A stretch of DNA of 64,000 bases from the NCBI GenBank assembly GCA_963817785.1, contig CAWFPL010000008.1, forward strand, positions 1,488,001 to 1,552,000. Direction: 5' to 3'. The notes under the pieces were generated by a model. It was given only the letters and a program-made list of their open reading frames with translations. It was not told where the DNA came from and did not search any database. Shown piece after piece: positions 26,480 to 33,858 of the stretch. Within the stretch, counting starts at the first letter, position 1. Each line of letters starts with the position of its first letter. Both the position numbers and the translations under genes were made by a program. The stretch comes from JAKALD01 sp963817785 (lineage in GTDB: Bacteria; Pseudomonadota; Gammaproteobacteria; Burkholderiales; SG8-39).

Positions 26480-28801
26480 TCAACGCCCGGGCTGCAGCGC
26501 GCGCCAGAGCTTCTCCGGCGTCAGCGGCATCTCCAGGTGCAGCACGCCGCGCTCCGCAAGCGCGTCGAGCACCGCATTGACCACCGCCGGCACGGCGCCG
26601 ATGGTGCCGAGCTCGCCGCAGCCCTTCACGCCGAGCAGGTTGGTCTTGCACGGCACGCCTTCCTCGAAGGCGTTGGTCATCGGCGGAAACTGGTCGGCGC
26701 GCGGCACGCAGTAATCCATGAGCGAGCCCGTGAGCAGCTGGCCGCTCTCGGGGTCGTAGACGGCCTGCTCCATCAGCGCCTGCCCCACGCCCTGCGCGAT
26801 GCCGCCCTGGATCTGGCCCTCGACGATCATGTGGTTGATGATGCGCCCGATGTCGTCCACGCTCGCGATGCGCACGAGCTCGACCGCGCCGGTCTCCGGG
26901 TCCACTTCGAGCTCGCACGCCTGGGCGCCGTTCGGCCAGCTCGGCGCCGACGGCGTCTCGGTCACCGAGACGCGAATCAGCCTGTCCGGCTGCCGCCCGG
27001 CCAGCTCGGCCAGGCCGAGCGCGCGGTCGGTGCCGGCGATGCGAAAGCGCCCGTCGCGGTACTCGATGTCCGCGGCCGCCGCCTCCAGCGCCTCGGCGGC
27101 GAGCTCCTTGCCGCGCACGATCACCCTGTGCCCCGCGGCGACCACCGCCGAGCCGCCGACGAACGCCGAGCGCGAGCCGACGCTGCCCACACCGTTGGCG
27201 CGGTCGGTGTCGCCCTGCACGATGCGGATGCCGCGCGCCGGAATCTGCAGCACCTCGGTGATGAGCTGCGTGTAGGTGGTTTCCAGGCCCTGGCCCATCG
27301 CCTGCGTGCCGGAGAACACCGTCACCGTGCCGTCGGCGTCGACCTGGATGTCGACGGTTTCGGTCGGAATCGCGCCGGTCCACTCCAGATACACCGCCAG
27401 CCCGCGGCCGCGCAGCCTGCCGCGCGCGCGCGACTGCTCGCGCCGCGCCGCAAAGCCCTTCCAGTCTGTCACCTCGAGCACCCGGTCGAGCACGCGGCCG
27501 AAATCGCCCGAGTCGTACCAGTCGCCGAGGTGGGTCGGATACGGGAACTGCTGCGGCTGGATGAAGTTGCGCCGGCGCAGCTCGGCCGGATCGAGCTTCA
27601 TCTCGCGCGCTGCCTTCTCCATCAGCCGCTCCATCAGATAGTTGGCCTCCGGGCGGCCGGCGCCGCGGTACGCCCCGGTGGCCATGGTGTTGGTGAGCAC
27701 GCCGCGGACGCGGTAGTCGACGACGGGGACGTGATACGCCGTGGTCTGCACTTTCGGGCCGAGCACCAGCGGAATGATGGCCGTCGAGCCGACCGGCACG
27801 GCGCCGAAATTGGCGAGCATGTCCATGCGCAGCGCCAGGATGCGCCCTTCCCTGTCGAACGCCAGCCTGGCCCGGTAATGCTGGTCGCGCCCCATGTGCG
27901 CGCCGAGGAACTCCTCGCTGCGCTCGCCGCGCCACTTCACCGGCCGGGCGAGCTTGCGCGCCGCGTAGCACACCAGCGCGTCTTCCGGCGTGAGCCCGGT
28001 CTTCATGCCGAAGCCGCCGCCGATGTCGCCCACCACCACGCGGAAGTCCTCGGGCTTGACGCCGAATACCGCCCCCAGCAGCTCGCGCGCGCCGGTGGGC
28101 GTCTGGTTCTGGGTGTAGAGCGTGACGCGCCCGCCCTCGGCCACGCCGATCGAGCAACGCGGCTCGAGCGCCAGCGCGATGAGCCGCTGGTTGTCGAGCT
28201 CGAGCTCGGTGACGTGCGCCGCCCGGGCGAACGCGGCGTCGACTGCCGCCGCATCGCCGTAGCTCGCCTCGGCCGAGACGTTGCCGGGCGCCTGCGGCCA
28301 GATCTGCGGTGCATCCGGCTGCATCGCGCGCAGCGGGTCGATCACGCACGGCAACTCTTCGTAATCGGCCGCGACCAGCTCGGCGGCGTCCTGCGCCTGC
28401 TCGCGCGTCTCGGCGACGATCGCGGCCACGGGCTGCCCGACGTAGTACACCTTGCCCTCGGCGAGCGGCGTGCGCAGCGGCGCTTCCATCGGCGAGCCGT
28501 CGGCCTGCTTGAACATCGGCGGAAACGGCAGGTGCCCGACGCCGTCCCGGCGCAGGTCCTGCATGCTCAATGCGGCAAGCACCCCCGGCGCCTCGCGAGC
28601 GGCCGATGTGTCGATCGACGTGATGTTGGCGTGCGCGTAGGGCGAGCGCAGGAGCACCAGCCACGCCTGGCCGGGGAACGTGCGGTCGTCGCTGTACAGG
28701 CCCTTGCCGGTAAGCAGGCGGTCGTCCTCGATCCGCTTCTGAGTGCGGGAGGATCCGAAACGTGCGGACTCGGGGTCGAACTGGATCGCTGGGGCGTTCA
28801 T
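26480..28801 (-). CDS. Xanthine-dehydrogenase-family molybdenum hydroxylase large subunit (form II CoxL-like)
   Basis: A 773-residue molybdopterin-binding subunit. The N-terminal hammerhead domain covers RIEDDRLLTGKGLYSDD. Cofactor-binding stretches GGGFGMKTGL and AYRGAGRPEA are present; the AYRGAGR loop marks the form II CoxL-like group rather than true CO dehydrogenase, which has AYxCSFR. QAMGQGLETTYTQL and the carboxyl GCGELGTIGAVPAVVNAV, with the likely base glutamate, complete the set. Partners (iron-sulfur and FAD subunits) are absent on both sides, which is unusual because the enzyme needs them. The substrate is unknown. Confidence 0.88.
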   Translation of the reverse strand: MNAPAIQFDPESARFGSSRTQKRIEDDRLLTGKGLYSDDRTFPGQAWLVLLRSPYAHANITSIDTSAAREAPGVLAALSMQDLRRDGVGHLPFPPMFKQADGSPMEAPLRTPLAEGKVYYVGQPVAAIVAETREQAQDAAELVAADYEELPCVIDPLRAMQPDAPQIWPQAPGNVSAEASYGDAAAVDAAFARAAHVTELELDNQRLIALALEPRCSIGVAEGGRVTLYTQNQTPTGARELLGAVFGVKPEDFRVVVGDIGGGFGMKTGLTPEDALVCYAARKLARPVKWRGERSEEFLGAHMGRDQHYRARLAFDREGRILALRMDMLANFGAVPVGSTAIIPLVLGPKVQTTAYHVPVVDYRVRGVLTNTMATGAYRGAGRPEANYLMERLMEKAAREMKLDPAELRRRNFIQPQQFPYPTHLGDWYDSGDFGRVLDRVLEVTDWKGFAARREQSRARGRLRGRGLAVYLEWTGAIPTETVDIQVDADGTVTVFSGTQAMGQGLETTYTQLITEVLQIPARGIRIVQGDTDRANGVGSVGSRSAFVGGSAVVAAGHRVIVRGKELAAEALEAAAADIEYRDGRFRIAGTDRALGLAELAGRQPDRLIRVSVTETPSAPSWPNGAQACELEVDPETGAVELVRIASVDDIGRIINHMIVEGQIQGGIAQGVGQALMEQAVYDPESGQLLTGSLMDYCVPRADQFPPMTNAFEEGVPCKTNLLGVKGCGELGTIGAVPAVVNAVLDALAERGVLHLEMPLTPEKLWRALQPGR

Positions 28802-28978
28802 GGTCTCGTCGTGGATGGGTGAGCGCGTCGCGCGCCGCGCGCGGACTCTTCGTGCAGGCGACCGGATCAGCCCCGGCGCCGGCGGAGCGCGGAGTCTACA
28901 ACGAACCGCTGGCCCGGGAAATCCGCGCCCGCCGGAGACCGGGATCCCCCGCGGGCGCCGCGGAGAGCCGATCAGAGG

Positions 28979-30631
28979 TCAGCGCGGCTTGATGCCAACC
29001 ATGCGCATGTCGCGTGGCTCGCGCATCTTGAATTGAGCCTTCTCCTGACGCACCTCGGACAAGCCCACGCCCTCGAGAATCCGGGCAAGACTCGCGGGCG
29101 TATATCCCCAGCGGTGACCCATCAGCGGATCCCGCCACGCGGGATCGCCGTAGAACACCCACATGGTGCTCTCCCCTTCCCGGCCGGCGCCCGATGCGAC
29201 GTCCGGGTCGGCGAGGAAGGCTTCGCAGGCAGACTCGAGGTTCGGGCACTCGATGATCAGCTTTCCGCCGGGCTTGAGCACGCGCATCCATTCCTGAAGG
29301 AGATCCCCGACCTCCCAGCGCCAGAAGTGCTCGATCACGTGCACCGACAGGATCTCGTCCACGCTGCCGGTTTCGAACGGGGACAACTGGTGCAGGTCGC
29401 AGACGACGTCCGGCGGCGCCCCGTTGCGGCTGGGCGCGATATCCACGTTCACATGTCCGGCGAGAATCTTGTCGCCACAACCCAGATTCAGGCGCAGCGG
29501 GAGCTTGCGGCTCTCGCCGACAGCGTCCCCGTTCGCGGCAAGCTCGCCCTGAGCGAGTCGCCGGAATATCGCCTCCCACTCGGACGCCGCGATTTCCGGG
29601 GAATAATGCGCCGCGATATGGCTTTGACCTTTCGCGATGCGCTCGACCACCTCTTCGGGGTGGTTCAGCGCCCAGCGCAACCCTTGCCCCAGGTCCTCAC
29701 CGATCCAGGCGAACGGCTCGAACTCCCGGTACGCCGGCAGCGGATGCGCGATCACGAATCGGCCCGCCCAGATGGCTTCGACGATGCGATTGGGGCTCTT
29801 GACCGCCTTCGTGAGCTGGTCCTGCAGGCTCGGAATCGCCACCACGTCGCACTCGGCCATCAGATTCCACACCAGGTCCCGGGACCACGGAAGGAACTCG
29901 GCGCGGATATCGTGCTGTTGCCGGGAATTGAGCTCCGCGCAGTATTCGGCGGCGCCAAACCCGGGCATGGTGACGATCTGAAGGGAAATCGGCTGCTTGC
30001 GGCTCACCGACGCAAGCTGCTCCACCATTGCCGGCAGCGAGTCGAGGTTGACCGGATAACCGAACCACAGCATCCGAACGCGCGCCTGCGCCTGCGGGTC
30101 AAGCCCGAGGCGCCGCCGCCAGCCGCGTTGCGATTGCGCCACAGGCTTCGCTTGCCCGCGAGGGCCCTCGAACGGATCGCGAGCCGTCACCACGGGCCGA
30201 TCCGTGTATTCGCCGATCGCCGCCGCCATCACCGGCGTGCTGGCCGAGACCGCATCCGCCAATTTGACGATGTCGCGAAAATACGCCCCGCGCTCCCCGT
30301 TTTCGAAGTGGTGATCGTTGATGTCGACGATCACCTTTTTGCCGCGCGCCTGCAGCTCCGGGATCAGTTGCAGAACGTAATTGCCCATCGGTCCGAATTG
30401 CGCCGCCGTAGCGGGGACCAATTTCCCTACGACGACGAGTTCCTCCTCAATTTCGTCTGCCAGCCGTGCCGGGCCCGGGTCCGGCGACAGCCGCCTGATC
30501 GCGACCGCGTGGCCGCGGCCATTCAGCGCCTTGACCGGCATTAGCACGCGGTAGCGCGCGTCGGCGCCCTCGGAGCCAAGCGTGCCGTTTTCGCTTTTGA
30601 TTTCCGAGCTGGTAATCCAGCAGATCCTCAT
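28979..30631 (-). CDS. Glycosyltransferase-like protein fused to a SAM-dependent methyltransferase
   Basis: A 550-residue two-part protein. The N-terminal ~380 residues look like a GT-B glycosyltransferase: SEGADARYRVLMPVKALNGRGH at the start (split by me here), MLWFGYPVN, then SPNRIVEAIWAGRFVIAHPLPAYREF as the donor-site end. From about residue 390 there is a class I methyltransferase: LRLNLGCGDKILAGHVNVDI (SAM site), VDEILSVHVIEHF and RVLKPGGKLIIECPN. ATG 30631 is preferred over 30661 because GGAG precedes it. A surface polysaccharide or glycoprotein target is likely but not shown. It has no close partner genes. Confidence 0.78.
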   Translation of the reverse strand: MRICWITSSEIKSENGTLGSEGADARYRVLMPVKALNGRGHAVAIRRLSPDPGPARLADEIEEELVVVGKLVPATAAQFGPMGNYVLQLIPELQARGKKVIVDINDHHFENGERGAYFRDIVKLADAVSASTPVMAAAIGEYTDRPVVTARDPFEGPRGQAKPVAQSQRGWRRRLGLDPQAQARVRMLWFGYPVNLDSLPAMVEQLASVSRKQPISLQIVTMPGFGAAEYCAELNSRQQHDIRAEFLPWSRDLVWNLMAECDVVAIPSLQDQLTKAVKSPNRIVEAIWAGRFVIAHPLPAYREFEPFAWIGEDLGQGLRWALNHPEEVVERIAKGQSHIAAHYSPEIAASEWEAIFRRLAQGELAANGDAVGESRKLPLRLNLGCGDKILAGHVNVDIAPSRNGAPPDVVCDLHQLSPFETGSVDEILSVHVIEHFWRWEVGDLLQEWMRVLKPGGKLIIECPNLESACEAFLADPDVASGAGREGESTMWVFYGDPAWRDPLMGHRWGYTPASLARILEGVGLSEVRQEKAQFKMREPRDMRMVGIKPR

Positions 30632-30937
30632 TCGCGCTCCAATGCCTGTCCCGGAAAGCACCGGACATTCAACGCGCTGTCGAGTCTACACGCCCCTACG
30701 TGTGCCAACGCACGTGCCGGCGCGGCGGCCACAGGGGCCCGCGTTGGGGCGGCGCGGGGGCTTACTGGCGCAGGGCTGGAGCAGACTTGGCGCGGCACCA
30801 CCTTGGCATCGACCGGCGGTAATCCTCGAGAATGGCCGCCCGAGACGGTACGGATAGTGTCGGCTCAACGCGAAGCCAGACGGACAAATCGGCAGGCTCC
30901 GCGAAGCAGGTCATGCGTCGCAACCCACGCTGGGCCC
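30632..30937. other. Intergenic region, no gene seen
   Basis: This 306-base region separates the clcA stop from the upstream end of the fusion gene on the same strand. It is very GC-rich with short inverted segments such as ACGTG...CACGT near 30710. I see no open frame with a ribosome site and no clear terminator or promoter. Confidence 0.4.
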
Positions 30938-32311
30938 TCAGCCGTTGTTCTGCGGCCGACTGTCAGGACTTGGGAAATAGTTCTTCTCGGCCAGCGCCTC
31001 GTAAAGCGGAGGCGTGACCACGCTCGAGATGCGTCCGGCGATCAGCGCCGTGGCCATCATGGGAATGATCATGCCGGTGCCGTTCGTCATCTCCATCACG
31101 ATCACGAACGAGGTGATGGGCGACTGAGTGACCGCGGCCAGATAGCCGGTCATGCACAGCGCGATGAGCGCCGGCAGCGGTGCCCAGGCAAAGGCCAGAT
31201 GGATCCATTGCGCCAGCCCCGCGCCGATCGACAGCGAGGGCGAAAACAACCCGCCGGGGATGCCGGCCATGTAGCTGATGACCATGGCCGCCCATTTGGT
31301 GACGGCGTAGCCCTGACTCAGCGGGGCGGTGCCTTCGAGCAGGTGCCGCGCCTGGTCATAGCCGCTGCCCCATGTCTCGCCGCCGGTCACCACCCCCAGC
31401 ACCGCGATGGCCAGCCCGATCACGAGCGCGTACACGAGGGGCTTGTTCGCCCGCCACGCTCTCAGCGGCGCGGGCATCCAGCGCTCCCAGTGCAGCAGCG
31501 CCCAATTGAACGCCGCGCCGAGCAATCCACAAAGCAGGGCGGCAAGGATGACCGGCAGCACGTAGTGGATGTCGAGGTTCTGCGGCACGTTGATCTGGCC
31601 GAAATACAGGTAGTTCCCGGCCAGGGCCAGGGAGACGAGGCCCGAGAACACCACGGTGGTGATCATGGTGCCGTTGGTGCGGCTCTCGAAATCGCGCGCC
31701 ACCTCCTCGATGGCGAAGATGATTCCGGCCAGCGGCGTATTGAACGCGGCGGAAAGCCCTGCGGCGGCCCCGGCAATCAGCAATTGGCGCTCCAGGCGAA
31801 TGCTTCGGTGGGGATAGAGGCGCCGCGTCTCGGCCATGATGGCCGCACCCAGGTGCACCGTAGGGCCTTCGCGGCCGATGGTCATCCCACCGAGAAGACC
31901 GAGCAGCGAGACGACAATCTTGCCGAAGATGACGCGCAAGCCGAAGAGCCGGCGCAGAAGAGTCTCGTCCGGCGGCGCGTGCAGCGCGGCGATGACCTGC
32001 GGAATACCGCTGCCCTCACTGCCGGAGAACCACCGCCGGGTCAGGAATACCGCCAGGACAGTGAGCGCGGGCGTGATGACGAACGCGAGCCAGGGCCGCC
32101 CTGCGATCGAGCGGATGAAGAGGTCGTAAGCGTCGGTGCTCCACCGCGCATACAACACAGCCACCAAGCCCACCACGACCGCCGCACCCCAGGGCACTCC
32201 GAACTGCAGGAATATTCGGCGGAACCGCATCCTCACCGCGCGAATTCGCACGCGTTTCCGCAAGGAATCGCTGCGCTGTTCCCGGGGTGTTTCAGGCGGC
32301 GACGATTCCAT
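30938..32311 (-). CDS. clcA: ClC-family chloride channel/transporter
   Basis: A 457-residue inner-membrane protein with the ClC selectivity-filter motifs in order: GSEGSGIPQV, GREGPTVHLG with the gating glutamate, GGLFSPSLSIGAG, and a late PPLYEAL with the central tyrosine. The internal FAIEEVARDFE keeps the intracellular proton glutamate of Cl-/H+ exchangers, so exchange rather than passive channel activity is likely. There is no carboxyl CBS pair, as in E. coli ClcA. Such proteins support extreme acid resistance or halide handling. The first ~30 residues are basic and cytosolic. Confidence 0.93.
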   Translation of the reverse strand: MESSPPETPREQRSDSLRKRVRIRAVRMRFRRIFLQFGVPWGAAVVVGLVAVLYARWSTDAYDLFIRSIAGRPWLAFVITPALTVLAVFLTRRWFSGSEGSGIPQVIAALHAPPDETLLRRLFGLRVIFGKIVVSLLGLLGGMTIGREGPTVHLGAAIMAETRRLYPHRSIRLERQLLIAGAAAGLSAAFNTPLAGIIFAIEEVARDFESRTNGTMITTVVFSGLVSLALAGNYLYFGQINVPQNLDIHYVLPVILAALLCGLLGAAFNWALLHWERWMPAPLRAWRANKPLVYALVIGLAIAVLGVVTGGETWGSGYDQARHLLEGTAPLSQGYAVTKWAAMVISYMAGIPGGLFSPSLSIGAGLAQWIHLAFAWAPLPALIALCMTGYLAAVTQSPITSFVIVMEMTNGTGMIIPMMATALIAGRISSVVTPPLYEALAEKNYFPSPDSRPQNNG

Positions 32312-32584
32312 GGGGACTATCCGGACTCGGCTGCGTGCAGCGCGATGCGTTCATGGACTGCGTGGGGCGGCGCTCGATACCGTCACCAGTGCTCCCAATT
32401 CACCCCTTATTTTACGGTATCCATTTCGCCCGCCCACTTTGCGGCTGTCAACGATCTGGCGTTCCAGCCGAGGCAACAGTGCCGCGACTCAACACGCGCG
32501 GGGTACTCGGGACTTCCAAATCGCGAAGAAGGCCGTGCGAGAGCATTCTCTTGAGGTCGAGAACATGGTCCGGAGAGGGCTTGT
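32312..32584. other. Intergenic region, no gene seen
   Basis: About 270 bases upstream of clcA with mixed composition and several short overlapping open frames, none with convincing content. It probably holds the clcA promoter and degraded sequence that leads into the Rhs remnant. Confidence 0.35.
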
Positions 32585-32614
32585 CGCAACACTTGGCCAA
32601 GCTGGCACGTGCAG
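32585..32614 (+). pseudogene. Thirty-base trace of a tyrosine recombinase C-terminus
   Basis: The plus strand reads R-N-T-W-P-S-W-H-V-Q, matching the integrase box RHTWASWHVQ. At DNA level 27 of 31 bases agree with the integrase remnant at 58218. It ends exactly where the Rhs remnant begins on the other strand. It is so short that chance cannot be excluded. Confidence 0.3.
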
Positions 32615-32854
32615 CCCGATCGGATCACTCTGCACATACCTTCCGACGCCGGGGTCGTAATCACGGTAGTAGTTGTAGGCGGTGTTCGTCTCCGCGTCGT
32701 AGTACTGCCCCGGGAAGCGGAGCGGGAAGCTGAACGCCGTGCCCGTGTTCCCCGGATCCTCGTTCGGCGTGTCGTCGCCGAAAGGCTCCTGGTTGTCTCA
32801 GCGCCAGACGATGTTCCGGGCTCCGTCCTCGATCGCGCTCGGGGTGTTCAACTG
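32612..32854 (-). pseudogene. Rhs repeat-associated core remnant
   Basis: The minus strand reads an unmistakable Rhs core end: QLNTPSAIEDGARNIVWR, a stop, DNQEPFGDD, then LRFPGQYYDAETNTAYNYY, RDYDPGVGRYVQSDPIGL. Intact proteins have WRWDNQEPFGDD; here the tryptophan codon TGG has become TGA at 32800-32798. The fragment lacks the long YD-repeat body upstream, and after SDPIGL the reading departs from the family. Rhs proteins are large polymorphic toxins or surface proteins; this is a dead remnant of about 80 codons. It supports past gene gain and loss here. Confidence 0.85.
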
Positions 32855-32878
32855 CATCCGCCGTTAGCGCCGGCACAT

Positions 32879-33223
32879 TTACATTGGCTTCTGCCTAGGT
32901 TTGAATATGAATCGCCAGGTCGCAATCGTGGTAATAATCGTCAGATTCGCGTAGACAATCAACGTTAACCAAGATGGCTCAAAGGCACGAACGATTACGT
33001 TGGAAACCACAAGCAGAATGAAAGTCAGCGCAAACCGCGAACGCAGCCCACATAGAGTTGCGTACCCGGGCAGTGCTCGATGACTGCTGTATAGGCGTGC
33101 AGGCGTTCCTCGGCAGCGGACAAGCTCATGCTCATGTCGCGCGTACACCATCCGATGCAGCGGCCGCGGATCGGAAGCGTTGGATTCCTTGCCCCTCCGG
33201 GTCATGGTATGATTTATTGTCAT
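32879..33223 (-). CDS. Doubtful small membrane protein
   Basis: An open frame of 114 codons whose last 55 residues contain two plausible membrane segments (FALTFILLVVSNVIV and LTLIVYANLTIITTIATW) and a basic tail. The first half has no family feel and overlaps the toxin-antitoxin operator, and I find no start with a ribosome site near the hydrophobic part. It may be a truncated gene, possibly an immunity-type protein once linked to the Rhs locus, but this is a guess. Confidence 0.25.
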   Translation of the reverse strand: MTINHTMTRRGKESNASDPRPLHRMVYARHEHELVRCRGTPARLYSSHRALPGYATLCGLRSRFALTFILLVVSNVIVRAFEPSWLTLIVYANLTIITTIATWRFIFKPRQKPM

Positions 33224-33227
33224 ACCA
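33205..33227. promoter_or_regulatory. Operator-like inverted repeat of the toxin-antitoxin operon
   Basis: TGGTATGA at 33205-33212 and TCATACCA at 33220-33227 form an 8-bp perfect dyad with a 7-base spacer, 11 bases before the antitoxin ATG. TATGAT inside the left arm could be the -10 box. Such placement is typical of the autoregulation of ribbon-helix-helix antitoxins. Confidence 0.6.
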
Positions 33228-33238
33228 GGAGATCAGGC

Positions 33239-33481
33239 ATGAGCAGCGTAAAGGTAGCGATTACTCTCGACCAGGAGACGCTGATCCGCGTTGACGATCT
33301 GGTCGCAAAGAGCGTTTTCCCCAACCGCAGTCGCGCGATTCAGGCAGCCGTGAGCGAGAAGCTGGCGCGCATGGAGCGTGGCCGCCTTGCATCGGAGTGC
33401 GCCAAGCTCGATCCAAAGTTCGAGAAAGCGCTCGCGGAGGAAGGCCTGGGCCAGGAGCTCGACTCGTGGCCCGCATACTGA
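33239..33481 (+). CDS. Ribbon-helix-helix antitoxin of a MazEF/PemIK-like pair
   Basis: An 80-residue protein. The first 50 residues (VKVAITLDQETLIRVDDLVA, then FPNRSRAIQAAVSEKL) form the beta-strand plus two helices of a ribbon-helix-helix DNA-binding fold. The carboxyl part is acidic and would wrap the toxin. ATG 33239 has an AGGAG site and lies next to an inverted repeat that fits autoregulation. The toxin GTG start lies 16 bases before this gene's stop, the overlapping layout usual for such pairs. Confidence 0.85.
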   Translation: MSSVKVAITLDQETLIRVDDLVAKSVFPNRSRAIQAAVSEKLARMERGRLASECAKLDPKFEKALAEEGLGQELDSWPAY

Positions 33482-33804
33482 GAGGCGATATTCGTTGGGC
33501 CGATCTTAACCGCATACGTGGCCGCGAACAGGCTGGCTTGCGTCCGGTACTGATCCTAAGCCACGACGTGTTCAACGAGCGCTCCGGTACGGTCATCGCG
33601 GTTGCGTTGACCAGCCAGCCTCAGCGCGCGGGATTTCCTCTCACACACGAACTGAAATCTCCGAAGCTGGCTAAGCGTTCGTGGGTCAAGATCAGCCAGA
33701 TTCGAACCCTGTCCGTTGAGCGCATCGGCACGAAGCTCGGTCGTTCCACGCCGGAGGAGCTTGCGCTCGTGGTCGAGGGTCTCAACGAGATCATCGGAAT
33801 CTAG
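33466..33804 (+). CDS. MazF/PemK-family endoribonuclease toxin
   Basis: A 112-residue protein starting at GTG inside the antitoxin gene, behind CCAGGAGCT. The MazF fold signatures are visible: RGDIRWADLNRIRGREQAGLRP (split), VLILSHDVFNERSGTVIAVALT, and KRSWVKISQIRTLSVERIG. MazF toxins cut single-stranded RNA at short motifs. The stop codon TAG at 33802-33804 uses the TA target of the following insertion sequence, but the host sequence without the element would also read TAG, so the toxin is intact. Confidence 0.88.
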   Translation: MARILRGDIRWADLNRIRGREQAGLRPVLILSHDVFNERSGTVIAVALTSQPQRAGFPLTHELKSPKLAKRSWVKISQIRTLSVERIGTKLGRSTPEELALVVEGLNEIIGI

Positions 33805-33822
33805 TGTAGTGTCCAACAAATA
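33804..33822 (+). repeat. IS630 left terminal inverted repeat
   Basis: A nineteen-base end starting GTGTAGTGTCC, directly after the TA target. Three positions differ from the right end. Confidence 0.85.
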
Positions 33823-33858
33823 GATGTCATTATATTGGAAACCCGGTTATGCTGATTC

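Noticed and set aside
26480..28801. True aerobic CO dehydrogenase large subunit
   Set aside because: The active-site loop is AYRGAGR, not AYxCSFR, and the partner subunit genes are missing.
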